DNA of 64,000 nt. Source: Christensenellaceae bacterium. Its GTDB lineage: Bacteria > Bacillota > Clostridia > Christensenellales > CAG-138. Made by a program: the position numbers and the translations under genes. This document shows, piece by piece, positions 7,517-17,260 of this stretch (position 1 is its first letter; each line of letters starts with the position of its first letter). Under the pieces are notes generated by a model. That model saw only the letters and a list, made by a program, of their open reading frames with translations. It had not been told where the DNA came from and ran no database searches. The stretch spans positions 79,662 through 143,661 of the forward strand of contig JAISKB010000014.1 in NCBI GenBank assembly GCA_031261085.1, in the 5' to 3' direction.

Positions 7517-8359
7517 TCAATCCATCACCAAATTCAAATACACATTCTTGGGCGTGCCGGGCCCATAGCCCAGCCCCCACCACGCTATATCCTCGCCGGG
7601 CAGCGCGCTGCCTGCCGGGCAAAGCGCATAGGCGCGGGCGGCATGCCTATCGTGCGCAAGCCGCGCGGCCACGGGCGAAAGCAGTTCCCCAGGCAGCGTG
7701 GTTTCGAGCAGGGCCAAGGTGCCGCCCTGGCAGCGGCCCAGCAGGGCATAGTCTTTGCCATCTAAAATGATGCGGTAGGCAAAGCCGCCGTTGCCCGCAT
7801 TTTCGGCGAGTATATATGCCAAGGTGGCTTCATCATAAGCGATATGCGCCGGCACGTTCGCTTGCAGCCAGGCGGAGCGCAGCACGGCGAAGCAGGCCGG
7901 GGTGAGCGGTTCACAGGTAAAGTCCAGGGGCGGCGCGGCCAGCTCCAGCGCCGCGCGGCGGATGGCGCAGGGCTGCGCAAGGCCGATGCGGGCATAATAG
8001 CTTGCCAGCCTTTGGTTGGCGGGGTGCAGAAGGTAGCCCCGCCCCGTGGCGTCGCAATGCTCGTATAGGAAGCGGTGCATGCGCGCGCACAGGTTGTTTT
8101 GCCGGTGCGCGGGCAGCACGCCTATGGCGTAGCCGTAATAGGCGGGGGAAGCTGTGGAACCCTGCCGCAGCATGGCGGGCAGCAGGTGGATAACCCCCAC
8201 CGGTGCGCCGCCGCAGCGCGCCACCACGGCGCGGGCGCGGGGGAACACGGCGCGAAAGTACCCATCGATATAAGCAGGCGGGTCGCCGAAGCATACGCGC
8301 CACAGCGCCTTGAGTGCGGGGATATCGCCGGGGCCTGCCCAGCCGATTTGGTATTGCAT
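7517..8359 (-). CDS. GNAT-family N-acetyltransferase
   Basis: A 280 aa protein with an N-terminal GNAT fold: DIPALKALWRVCFGD at 12-26, and the acetyl-CoA loop region GYAIGVLPAHRQNNLCARM near residue 92, with R/Q-x-x-N-x-C in place of the usual R/Q-x-x-G-x-G/A. The C-terminal half is a second acyltransferase-like domain as in Eis-type enzymes. It acetylates an amine of an unknown acceptor. The ATG follows GAAGGAGCGCT. Single gene divergent from the small membrane protein at 8472. Confidence 0.75.
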   Translation of the reverse strand: MQYQIGWAGPGDIPALKALWRVCFGDPPAYIDGYFRAVFPRARAVVARCGGAPVGVIHLLPAMLRQGSTASPAYYGYAIGVLPAHRQNNLCARMHRFLYEHCDATGRGYLLHPANQRLASYYARIGLAQPCAIRRAALELAAPPLDFTCEPLTPACFAVLRSAWLQANVPAHIAYDEATLAYILAENAGNGGFAYRIILDGKDYALLGRCQGGTLALLETTLPGELLSPVAARLAHDRHAARAYALCPAGSALPGEDIAWWGLGYGPGTPKNVYLNLVMD

Positions 8360-8471
8360 AGCGCTCCTTCATGCGGTGCAGAAATTACTTTATTATAGCA
8401 TGCCTGCGGCCGGTTTACAAAATGGAACAGGTGCGATATACTCAAACCATCTCACAAAGGGAGCGTGGCAT

Positions 8472-8870
8472 ATGCAGCAAGATGAAACCCGGCTGGAATC
8501 GGCAGAACAACAGCAGGGCATACAGGATGAAAACGAGCCGGAAACAACCGAAGAACAGCAGGACATAGAGCTGGAGCCAAGCGACCTGGAGCGCAAGGTA
8601 GCCGCCATCCCCCCCGCGCAGTGGAAAGCGTGGCAGGCGATATGCGGCGGGGCGCTGGGTGTAATCTCGGGGCTGGGCCTTTACTTTGCCCGAACGGAGA
8701 CCTTTTCGGCATACGGGTTCCCGCTGGCGCTGATACTCATGATGCTGGTGCCCTCTATGGTGGCGCGGAGCGTAAAGCGGGATATTACCTATGGACGAAG
8801 GATCGCGCTGCTGGCGTTTGCCCTCATGCTGGTGCTGCAGCTGGCGCTGCTGCTGCTCCACATTATTTAG
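8472..8870 (+). CDS. Hypothetical membrane protein with acidic N-terminus
   Basis: A 132 aa protein of unknown function. Residues 1-50 are rich in Glu and Gln (low complexity, probably disordered and cytoplasmic), followed by three hydrophobic segments near residues 57-72, 80-95 and 109-131. AAGGGAGC lies 8 bases before the ATG, and a strong terminator follows. No recognisable domain. Confidence 0.65.
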   Translation: MQQDETRLESAEQQQGIQDENEPETTEEQQDIELEPSDLERKVAAIPPAQWKAWQAICGGALGVISGLGLYFARTETFSAYGFPLALILMMLVPSMVARSVKRDITYGRRIALLAFALMLVLQLALLLLHII

Positions 8871-8911
8871 AGCAATATTTGACAAAATGAGCGATAAACC
8901 GCTGCAAAAAC

Positions 8912-8940
8912 AAAAGCGCGCCAAATGGCGCGCTTTTTTA
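8912..8940. terminator. Bidirectional terminator
   Basis: AAAAGCGCGCC, an AAAT loop and GGCGCGCTTTTTT form a symmetric hairpin between the convergent 8472 gene and modC. Confidence 0.9.
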
Positions 8941-8959
8941 TTGCCGCAATGCAAGAGGG

Positions 8960-10005
<1,046 letters not shown>

Positions 10006-10009
<4 letters not shown>

Positions 10010-10686
10010 GCGCGGCGCACCTCCTTTTGCGCGCGTTCACGCCGCTCCAGCATATTGACCGCCATGAGCACCACAAACGAGATGGCGATGTTGATCATCA
10101 CCCATTTAAACGCCAAAGCGTCGTTATCGGTGCGCCACAGCTGGTATACCGTGGTGGAGATGGTGGCGGTGCGGCCCGGCGTATAGCCCGCCAGCATGCT
10201 GGTGGCGCCATATTCGCCCAGCGCGCGCGCAAAGCTGAGCACCGCCCCGGCCAATATGCCCTGCCGGCAGTAGGGCAGGCGGATGCGCCAGAATATATAG
10301 CTGTTGGAAAGCCCCAGCGTTTGCCCGGCATACGCCAGCGCCGGGTCGAAGGCCTCAAACGCGCCGCGCGCCGTGCGATACATAAGCGGGAAGGAGACCA
10401 CCACCGTTGCGAATATGGCGGACCACCATGTCATCACCAGCTTGGTATCGAACACGGCCAGCACCCACGCGCCAATCAGGCGCTTGGGCCCCAGCACGCG
10501 CAGCAGCAGGTAGCCCACCACGGTGGGCGGCAGCACGAGCGGCAGGGTGAGCACCACATCGAGCAGGCCCTTTATGACACGCGGCGTTTTGGCTATGTAA
10601 TACGCCGAGAATATGCCGAAAAAGAACGTGACAAACGTGGATATTGCCGCGATGCGCAGGGAGTTATAGAGCGGATACCAATCCAT
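10006..10686 (-). CDS. modB: Molybdate ABC transporter, permease
   Basis: Inner-membrane permease, 226 aa, with five or six helices and the EAA-like loop GQTLGLSNSYIFWRIRLPYC near residue 120 that docks onto ModC. The segment PLVLPPTVVGYLLL is typical of ModB and CysT/W-type permeases. GGAGG lies upstream of the ATG. It sits 91 bases after modA and overlaps modC. Confidence 0.92.
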
Positions 10687-10777
10687 GCGTGTATCCTCCT
10701 AAGGGTTTGCTATACGCACACAAGCGCAACCCGAAGGCGCGCTTGTGACGAGAACAAAATCTTTTTGCCTAAAGGCA

Positions 10778-11650
10778 TTATGCGGCGGGCGCGAAGCCTA
10801 CGCCTTCGAACACGGCCAGCGCATCCGGCGATTGCAGATAGGCGAGGAAAGCCTTGGCCGCATCCTGCTGCTTGCTCACGTTTAGCACGGCGGCGGGATA
10901 GATGACCTGCTTGCACATATCGGCGGTGGCCAAATCGGCCACGGCGAGCCCGGCGGAGAACGCATCCGTCGCATAGACGATGCCGCAGTCTACCGAGGCT
11001 TCGCTCACCTGCGTGGTGACCTCTTTTACATTGGTGCCATAGCTGATTTTCTTAGCCTTTTCCAAGCCCTCGAGCAGGCCCAGGTTGGTGAGTATTTCGA
11101 TGGAATACTGGCCTACCGGCACATCGCTGTTGCCCAGCGCGATAAGGTCGCAGTTGGCAATATCCGCAAAGCTTACTATGCTCTTGGGGTTGCCCTCGGG
11201 TACGACCAGCGCGACTTTATTTTCCAACAGGTTGAGGCGGGTGCCCTGCAACACAAAGTCCAGCGCATCGGGGTTAACGGTGGCGTCCTTGCTGCTGTCC
11301 AGCTCGTTCATCTGCTTTTGCGCGGCGGAGATGAACAGGTCACAATCGGCGCCCTCTTGAATTTGCGTTTTGAGCGTGCCCGAAGAATCGAAGTTGTATA
11401 CGATGGTCACGTTGGGAGCCACGGCCTTATACAGGTCGGCGATCTGCGTCATGGTCTCGGTCATGGAGGCGGCGGCAAATACGATCAGCTCCACCGGCTC
11501 CGGCTCCGGCGTGGGGGCAGGCTCTTGTGGCGCGGGCTCGGGGGTAGCGACGGGCGCCGCGGGTTCCGGCGTGGCGGCGGGCGCCGCACAGCCCGCAACC
11601 AGGCAGGCGGTCATAAGCAGGGCAATCAGTATGGTGGTGAATTTCTTCAT
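10778..11650 (-). CDS. modA: Molybdate-binding lipoprotein
   Basis: Solute-binding protein of the importer, 290 aa. The lipobox is LVAGC with the lipidated Cys at residue 21, followed by a Pro/Glu-rich linker (about 22-52) to the bilobed binding domain. Family landmarks are VFAAASMTETM, FNFDSSGTLKTQI-like NFDSSGTLKTQIQEG, and DCGIVYATDA. It carries oxyanion to ModB. GGAGGAGCTAACCTAAA precedes the ATG. Confidence 0.93.
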   Translation of the reverse strand: MKKFTTILIALLMTACLVAGCAAPAATPEPAAPVATPEPAPQEPAPTPEPEPVELIVFAAASMTETMTQIADLYKAVAPNVTIVYNFDSSGTLKTQIQEGADCDLFISAAQKQMNELDSSKDATVNPDALDFVLQGTRLNLLENKVALVVPEGNPKSIVSFADIANCDLIALGNSDVPVGQYSIEILTNLGLLEGLEKAKKISYGTNVKEVTTQVSEASVDCGIVYATDAFSAGLAVADLATADMCKQVIYPAAVLNVSKQQDAAKAFLAYLQSPDALAVFEGVGFAPAA

Positions 11651-11737
11651 TTTAGGTTAGCTCCTCCGTTTTTAATTAGGTATTTATATGCACAAGCGCA
11701 CAGTGCGCCGGTGTAGCGTGAGGTATGGCCGGCCGCC

Positions 11738-12763
11738 CTACTTGCCAAACGGGCAAACGGGGTACCGGCAGGGCGTGCAGCCCAGGCACAGCCCGCCATT
11801 GCCCAAAGCGGCAATATCCGCCTTGGTGATGGGCAGGCCAGCCGCAACGCGGGGCAGCATCAGGTCGAATATGGTGGCGGCGGCATACATAACGCAGCCG
11901 GGCAAGCCCAATATGGGCAGGCCGTTTTCGAAATACCCCACCAAAAACATGGCGCCGGGCAGCACGGGCGCGCCATAGCTGATGATGCGCGCGCCGCTTT
12001 CTTTGATGGCGCCGGGGGTGTTGTCATCCGGGTCCACACTCATGCCGCCGGTGCACAGTATGATGTCTACGCCCGCCGCGCGCATATCCTCGATGGCGGC
12101 GCGAATCGCGGCGTTATCATCCCCGGGCAGCGCCTGCTTCACAACGGTTATGCCGTAGGCGGCCAGCTTTTGTTTTACCACCGGGGTAAAGGTATCGGCA
12201 ATCAGGCCCTTTTGCACCTCGTTGCCGGTGGTGATAAGCCCGGCGGTTTTGCGCACATAGGGCAGCAGGGAGAGCAGCGGCGCGCCCGCCGCCCCGGCAA
12301 TGGCCTCGGCCTTAACAAGCTTGGCTTCCTCCACCACCAGCGGTATCACCCGCATACCGGCGAGCTTATCCCCCGCTTGCACGGGGCTATACCCATGCCG
12401 CGTGGCGATGATGATATCCTCGATGGAATTGATGGCGCAAAGCCGCGCCGTATCCACCACAAACAGCCCCGCCGTCTCGGCGGTCAGCTCGATTTTGCCC
12501 TCGCGCACCTCGCCCCGCGCCATATGCGCGTTTTTGGTAATGGCGCAAAGCCGCTCGGCGGCATCGTCTTCGTGCAGCATGCCGGGCTGCAGCTCCCACA
12601 CATACAGGTGCTCCTTGCCCATGGCAAGCAGCATGGGGATATCCTCTTCGCGCACCACATGCCCCTTATGGAACTGCGCGCCCTTGTATTCATCCTTTAC
12701 AATGCGCGTCAAATCATGGCAGAGCACATGACCTACTGCGTCTATTGTCTTGATTTGTTTCAT
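11738..12763 (-). CDS. MoeA/CinA-like molybdopterin-binding protein with Cys-rich tail
   Basis: A 341 aa protein whose C-terminal half is a MoCF/MogA-type molybdopterin-binding domain: LITTGNEVQKG near 179, VKQALPGDDNAAI near 212, and ILCTGGMSVDPDDNTPGAI near 238. The N-terminal half is MoeA-like. The extreme C-terminus, CLGCTPCRYPVCPFGK, has four Cys and may bind metal or Fe-S. A role in molybdenum insertion for molybdenum hydroxylases is likely, given modABC downstream and xdh genes 17 kb away. TATAAT (minus strand, 12778-12783) lies just upstream, but no clear ribosome site is visible. Confidence 0.8.
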   Translation of the reverse strand: MKQIKTIDAVGHVLCHDLTRIVKDEYKGAQFHKGHVVREEDIPMLLAMGKEHLYVWELQPGMLHEDDAAERLCAITKNAHMARGEVREGKIELTAETAGLFVVDTARLCAINSIEDIIIATRHGYSPVQAGDKLAGMRVIPLVVEEAKLVKAEAIAGAAGAPLLSLLPYVRKTAGLITTGNEVQKGLIADTFTPVVKQKLAAYGITVVKQALPGDDNAAIRAAIEDMRAAGVDIILCTGGMSVDPDDNTPGAIKESGARIISYGAPVLPGAMFLVGYFENGLPILGLPGCVMYAAATIFDLMLPRVAAGLPITKADIAALGNGGLCLGCTPCRYPVCPFGK

Positions 12764-12843
12764 ATAACAAGTGTAGCATTATACTTTTCAAAACACAACG
12801 AGCGTTGAGTTTTATAGAAAAAAACAATAAAGATAGGGGACAC

Positions 12844-12860
12844 GGGGGCTTGCCCCCGCA
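12844..12860. repeat. Second copy of the GC-rich palindromic core
   Basis: GGGGGCTTGCCCCCGCA is identical to the core of the inverted repeat at 1350-1395. Here it lies in the gap between uppP and the MoeA-like gene without the outer arms. Confidence 0.5.
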
Positions 12861-12901
12861 AGCAAAATCCCTTTATCCTCTTCCCCTTCCCTCAAAAATA
12901 A

Positions 12902-12926
12902 AACCCCCTCTATAAAGAAGGGGTTA
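12902..12926 (-). terminator. Terminator of uppP
   Basis: Read on the minus strand, AACCCCTTC and a matching GAGGGGGTT form a stem followed by TTATTTTT, 17 bases after the uppP stop codon. Confidence 0.75.
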
Positions 12927-12942
12927 AAAGCCGCATCAGATT

Positions 12943-13725
12943 TTAAAAAAACACATGAAATATCAGCTGATCGGATAACACCAGCAGCCCCAGCGCACCT
13001 ACATATATGGCGAACCCCAAAAGGCTTTTGGTGCGAAGCAGCCGAAGCATCCAACGGATGGCGAAATACCCGCTTAAGGCCGCCGCCGCCGTGCCCAGGG
13101 CAATGGCGCCCCAGCCGATGGAGCCCACGCCGCCATGCAGGGCATTGGGCAATTGCAGCACCAGTGAGCCCAATATGGCAGGGATGGAGAGCAAGAAGGA
13201 GAACTCCGCCGCCGCCTCTTTATTTAGCCCCATCAGCCGCGCGCCGGTGATGGTGGAGCCGCTGCGGGATATGCCGGGCAATATGGCGATGCCCTGCACC
13301 AGCCCTATGCCGGCGGCATGATGCGGCCGCATGCTCTCGATATCGCCCTTGCCCCGCGCGGCGCGTTCCCCCACATACAGCACCAGCGCGGTAATTAAAA
13401 AGCCGATGCCCAGCAGCTTCCCCTCGTATGCTTCCGATATGATGTCCTTGCAGAGCAGCGCGATGGCCGTGGTGACGGCGGTGGCCAGCAGCAGCATACC
13501 CGTCTTTTTTTGGATCGGATGCCGAAGGATATCCCAAACCTGCCTCCAATACACGGCAAACACCGCAAAGAGCGTGCCCACATGCAGCATGGTATCCAAA
13601 AAAAGCGTGCCCTCCTGCAGGCCAAATATGGTTTGCAGCAATACCAGGTGCCCCGAGCTGGACACGGGCAAAAATTCGCACAGGCCCTGAACCAGGCCCA
13701 ATAACAGCGCAAGCGCAACGTTCAT
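12943..13725 (-). CDS. uppP: Undecaprenyl-diphosphatase (BacA family)
   Basis: Membrane phosphatase that recycles undecaprenyl diphosphate to the monophosphate carrier lipid for peptidoglycan synthesis. At 260 aa it is the usual length. Both signature repeats are present: GLVQGLCEFLPVSSSGH near residue 10, with the catalytic Glu and the SSSGH block, and GLVQGIAILPGISRSGST near 150. The start is the ATG at 13725, preceded by GAAAGAGG. Divergent from the YitT gene. Confidence 0.95.
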   Translation of the reverse strand: MNVALALLLGLVQGLCEFLPVSSSGHLVLLQTIFGLQEGTLFLDTMLHVGTLFAVFAVYWRQVWDILRHPIQKKTGMLLLATAVTTAIALLCKDIISEAYEGKLLGIGFLITALVLYVGERAARGKGDIESMRPHHAAGIGLVQGIAILPGISRSGSTITGARLMGLNKEAAAEFSFLLSIPAILGSLVLQLPNALHGGVGSIGWGAIALGTAAAALSGYFAIRWMLRLLRTKSLLGFAIYVGALGLLVLSDQLIFHVFF

Positions 13726-13896
13726 GATGCTACCTCTTTCCCATAAAGTGGAATTGGTTATTCCATTGTAACCTTGGCAAGGTGGGTATACAATGAAAAT
13801 TTTGTGAATAATCGCATATACAGGCGCCAAAAAATATGCGATGATGTATCATATAGGTCAATATAATAGTATGCTAAAATGGAAAGGGAATATTTC

Positions 13897-14793
13897 ATGC
13901 AGCAACAAACTACCGCCAAAGTGAAACGCCCGGCGCGTAAGTTCGATTTGAAATTCGATTTAAAAGAGGATTGCATTACGCTCGCCGTGATAGCGGTGGT
14001 CTGCTTTGTACAATCGGCGGCGCTCGCCGGTTTTTATGTGCCGCACGGCTTTCTTTCCGGCGGGATAACCGGCGTCGCCATGCTTATCAACTATTCCTCC
14101 GGCCTGCCAACCTGGCTGTTTGTATTGCTGCTCAACATACCCACCTGCCTGCTGGGCCTCAAATACCTGCGCCCCAAAAGCATGCTGTTTAGCACGGTGG
14201 CCCCGCTTTTAGTGGCGGTGACGATGCGCCTGGTGCAGGGCTGGGATTTTGGCGTGCAAAACCCGCTGGTATCCGCCGCGGCCGGCTCGGCCATCATAGG
14301 CGTATCCGGCGCGTTTGTGATACGGCGGGATGCCACCATGGGCGGCACCGACATCGTCACCTCCATACTCAGCCGCCGCTACTCCATCCCCATGGGGAAC
14401 ATCAGCATCGCATACAATGTGGTTATCATGGGCGTGTTGGGCTTTATGCGGGGGCTGGAGCTGGCGCTGGTATCCATGGTGGCCATGTTCATCTGCAATA
14501 TGGCGTTTAACGCCGCGCTGCGCGCGCTCAACCGCACGGTCAGCGTGTTTATCATTTCGGATAAATGGGAGGAGCTGGCCCCGATGCTGCTAAATAACCT
14601 GCACCGCGGCGTCACCTACATACAGGCCGAGGGCGCCTACACCGGGCAGCCCCGCAAGCTGGTATATTGCATCATGCGCCCCGCCGAGCTGTCGGGCGTG
14701 AAACGCATCGTAAAGGACCTGGACCCGCACGCGCTGTTCTCCATCATCGAAACGCAAGAGGTGGTGGGGCGCGGGTTTGGCTCCTTCAACTAG
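13897..14793 (+). CDS. YitT family (DUF161/DUF2179) membrane protein
   Basis: A 298 aa protein with an N-terminal membrane region of five or six helices (PHGFLSGGITGVAMLI; DATMGGTDIVTSILSRR) and a C-terminal cytoplasmic DUF2179 domain (GVTYIQAEGAYTG and FSIIETQEVVGRGF). This is the standard YitT/YvjA architecture; its biochemical role is not known. The ATG at 13897 follows AAAGGGAA by nine bases; the in-frame ATG at 13879 has no ribosome site. The pepV-like gene starts 18 bases after its stop, so the two probably form an operon. Confidence 0.85.
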   Translation: MQQQTTAKVKRPARKFDLKFDLKEDCITLAVIAVVCFVQSAALAGFYVPHGFLSGGITGVAMLINYSSGLPTWLFVLLLNIPTCLLGLKYLRPKSMLFSTVAPLLVAVTMRLVQGWDFGVQNPLVSAAAGSAIIGVSGAFVIRRDATMGGTDIVTSILSRRYSIPMGNISIAYNVVIMGVLGFMRGLELALVSMVAMFICNMAFNAALRALNRTVSVFIISDKWEELAPMLLNNLHRGVTYIQAEGAYTGQPRKLVYCIMRPAELSGVKRIVKDLDPHALFSIIETQEVVGRGFGSFN

Positions 14794-14811
14794 TACGAAG
14801 GGAGATACCAT

Positions 14812-16170
14812 ATGCCCAGCCGCACCGACCAATGGCTGCAGAACCATCGCGCCGCGCTTACAGCCTCGCTGCAGGAGATTCTGTGCATACCCAGCATAAA
14901 GGGGGAACCCGCGCCGGGCGCGCCGTTTGGCAAGGATGTAAAGCGGGCGCTGGACGCGGCGCTTTCGCTCGCCGGCTCGCTGGGCCTCGCCACAAAAAAT
15001 TTGGAGGGCTACATAGGCTATGCCGAATGCGGCCAAGGAAAAGAGCAGCTGGGTATACTCGCGCATTTGGATGTGGTGGGCACGGGCGCGGGCTGGGTGT
15101 ACCCCCCGTTTTCCGCCACGGTGGCCGAGGGTAAGCTGTTTGGCCGGGGCGCGATGGATGATAAAGGCCCCGCCGTGGCCGCGCTGTATGCGCTGGCCGC
15201 CGTGCAGGCAAGCGGCCTGCCCTTCACGCGCCGGGTGCGCATACTTTTGGGCTGTGACGAGGAGAGCGGCTGGGGCTGCATGCGCCACTACGCCCAGGTG
15301 GAGCGTATGCCGGACCTGGCCTTTTCGCCGGATGCCGACTACCCGCTGGTCAGTGGCGAAAAGCACCTGTGCCAGCTGCGATTTCGCGGCGCATTCGATT
15401 CGAATATCACCATACAGTCCGGCGACACCATAAATATCGTGCCGGATTTTGCCGTGGCGGAGGTGCCGCTGGACGCGGCCTTGGCAGCGCCGCTTTGCGC
15501 GCCCTATCAGGCGGCGTGCACACCCCTCCCCAGCGGCTGCCGCATCGCCATCAAGGGCGCAAGCGCGCACGCCTCCACGCCGGAGCTGGGTGAAAACGCG
15601 CTGCAAAAGCTGTTGGAGCTGCTGTGCAAGCTCCCGCTCACGGGCAAGGATGCCGAGATGCTCGCCGCGCTGCACGGGCTGTTTGCCCGCGACCTGCATG
15701 GCGAAAGCTTGGGCCAAAGCTGCGAGGATGCTTCGGGGCGGCTGACGCAAAACGTAGCGATACTAAGCTGGGGCAAGCAGGGCATAGCGGAGCTGGCGCT
15801 GGATTATCGGCTGCCCATCTCGAAGGATTTGGAAACCCTAAAAGAAGCGGTGGCAGGCTCACTCGCGCCGCTGGGGCTAACGCTGTTTGCGCAGGATTGC
15901 AAGCCCGGGTATTATGTGGAGCCCACGAGCGAGTTGGTGCGCACGCTGCTGGGCGTATATCGCGCCCGCACGGGGGATTTTTCGCCCCCTCTGACCATTG
16001 GCGGGGGCACCTATGCGCGGTGTATCCCCAATGCCGTGGCGTTTGGCTGCGAAAGGCCGGGTGAGCCAAACAACATCCATCAGGCCAACGAATACATCGC
16101 GTTGGATGCTTTATTCGAGGATGCCTGCATGATGGCGGATGCGATTGCGGCGCTGGCTTGCGAGGGGTAA
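14812..16170 (+). CDS. pepV: M20 dipeptidase, PepV family
   Basis: A 452 aa zinc dipeptidase hydrolysing a broad range of dipeptides in the cytoplasm. Motifs are ILAHLDVVGTGAGW near residue 82 (metal His and catalytic Asp), GRGAMDDKGPAVAALYAL near 110 (bridging Asp), and LLGCDEESGWGCMRHY near 146 (general base Glu and ligand Glu). The C-terminal TIGGGTYARCIPNAVAFG carries the substrate-binding motif. GGGAGATACCAT precedes the ATG. Fits the proteolytic, amino-acid-fermenting lifestyle suggested elsewhere in the window. Confidence 0.9.
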   Translation: MPSRTDQWLQNHRAALTASLQEILCIPSIKGEPAPGAPFGKDVKRALDAALSLAGSLGLATKNLEGYIGYAECGQGKEQLGILAHLDVVGTGAGWVYPPFSATVAEGKLFGRGAMDDKGPAVAALYALAAVQASGLPFTRRVRILLGCDEESGWGCMRHYAQVERMPDLAFSPDADYPLVSGEKHLCQLRFRGAFDSNITIQSGDTINIVPDFAVAEVPLDAALAAPLCAPYQAACTPLPSGCRIAIKGASAHASTPELGENALQKLLELLCKLPLTGKDAEMLAALHGLFARDLHGESLGQSCEDASGRLTQNVAILSWGKQGIAELALDYRLPISKDLETLKEAVAGSLAPLGLTLFAQDCKPGYYVEPTSELVRTLLGVYRARTGDFSPPLTIGGGTYARCIPNAVAFGCERPGEPNNIHQANEYIALDALFEDACMMADAIAALACEG

Positions 16171-16193
16171 GGGGTCAAAATTGAGGTGAAAGC

Positions 16194-16601
16194 ATGTGGA
16201 AATGCCCGAGGTGCAACCGCGCCTTTGACTATGAACCGCCGCACCACTTTTGCGATAGCGGCGCGGTGACGATTGGCGACTACATAGCGGGGCAGGCGCT
16301 GGATGTGCAGCCGCGCTTGTGGGAGGTTTACCGCGCCATGAAAGCGGCGCTCCCCCACACGAAGGAGAAGATCAGCTACCGCATGCCCACGTTTTGGGAA
16401 GGCAGAAACCTCATCCATTTTGCGGCCTTTGCGAAGTGGATAGGCTTGTTCCCCGGCGGCGAGGCGACGGCTGTTTTTGCCGATAGGCTGGAGGGCTTCC
16501 ATACCTCAAAGGGCGGCATACGGCTTTTGCACAGGCAGCCGCTCCCGCTGGGCCTGATAACCGAAATCGCGCTTTGGTGCGGGGAGCATAACGCAAAATG
16601 A
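16194..16601 (+). CDS. Zinc-ribbon DUF1801-like protein
   Basis: A 135 aa protein. The N-terminal MWKCPRCNRAF plus a later HFC could form a small zinc ribbon. The remainder (ALPHTKEKISYRMPTFWEGRNLIHFAAFAKWIGLFPGG as a whole block) matches the DUF1801/YdhG fold, a small domain related to frataxin-like iron proteins. Function unknown. GAGGTGAAAGC precedes the ATG. Its last four bases overlap the VanZ-like gene start (ATGA). Confidence 0.75.
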   Translation: MWKCPRCNRAFDYEPPHHFCDSGAVTIGDYIAGQALDVQPRLWEVYRAMKAALPHTKEKISYRMPTFWEGRNLIHFAAFAKWIGLFPGGEATAVFADRLEGFHTSKGGIRLLHRQPLPLGLITEIALWCGEHNAK

Positions 16602-17134
16602 ACAAACCCGCCGAAGCCAAAAACGATATCATAACCCGCCTTATTTTCGGCATGGGCATAGGCTATTTGCTATTCCTCATTTGGGCGATACTTTGGAAGT
16701 GCGGCTTGCCCTTTTGGGGCGATGGCACGCTGCGCGCCCTCAACCTGCTGCCGCTAAACGGCAACGCGCGGTGGGAATTGCAGTTTAACATAGCCGTTTT
16801 TGTGCCGCTGGGCTTCTATATCTCGGCGATCAAGCCGAATTGGCCGCTGTTAAAGCGCGTTTTGGCGGCCCTGCTCACGAGTTTTTTGCTCGAAGCGGTT
16901 CAATTTGCTTTGGCAATCGGCCGCAGCGATATAACCGACCTGCTGATGAACACGCTGGGCGGCATCGTTGGAATTACGGCGTTTTGTGCGCTTGCCAAGC
17001 TGCTTGGGAAGCACGCGCGCAAGGCGATTTTTGTGGTTTGCGTTTTGCTCACGCTGCTTACCCTGTATATGACGGTGTCCTTTATCCGCTTCGGGCAGCT
17101 GAACATAGGCTTTATGATAATTAAAATGTCGTGA
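16598..17134 (+). CDS. VanZ-like family membrane protein
   Basis: A 178 aa protein with four or five membrane helices. NLLPLNGNARWELQFNIAVFVPLGF near residue 45 and FLLEAVQFALAIGRSDITDLLMNTLGGIVG near 95 are the defining VanZ-like blocks. VanZ gives low teicoplanin resistance in the vanA cluster, but most chromosomal relatives have no known role. Translationally coupled to the DUF1801-like gene. Confidence 0.85.
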   Translation: MNKPAEAKNDIITRLIFGMGIGYLLFLIWAILWKCGLPFWGDGTLRALNLLPLNGNARWELQFNIAVFVPLGFYISAIKPNWPLLKRVLAALLTSFLLEAVQFALAIGRSDITDLLMNTLGGIVGITAFCALAKLLGKHARKAIFVVCVLLTLLTLYMTVSFIRFGQLNIGFMIIKMS

Positions 17135-17208
17135 GGTGCAGGTATGCGCCGTGAAATGCTGAAAATTCCGCTTGTGCGGTATAAAGCCCTTTGATTTCTT
17201 TCACATAA

Positions 17209-17236
17209 AAGGCCGGGAGCTGTTCACTCCCGGCCT
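17209..17236. terminator. Terminator hairpin between convergent genes
   Basis: AAGGCCGGGAG and CTCCCGGCCTT pair perfectly around a 6-base loop. A moderately T/A-rich flank is present on the left side, so it most likely ends the alanine symporter transcript on the minus strand. Confidence 0.7.
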
Positions 17237-17260
17237 TGCGCATGGGTAAATGCCAAGGCG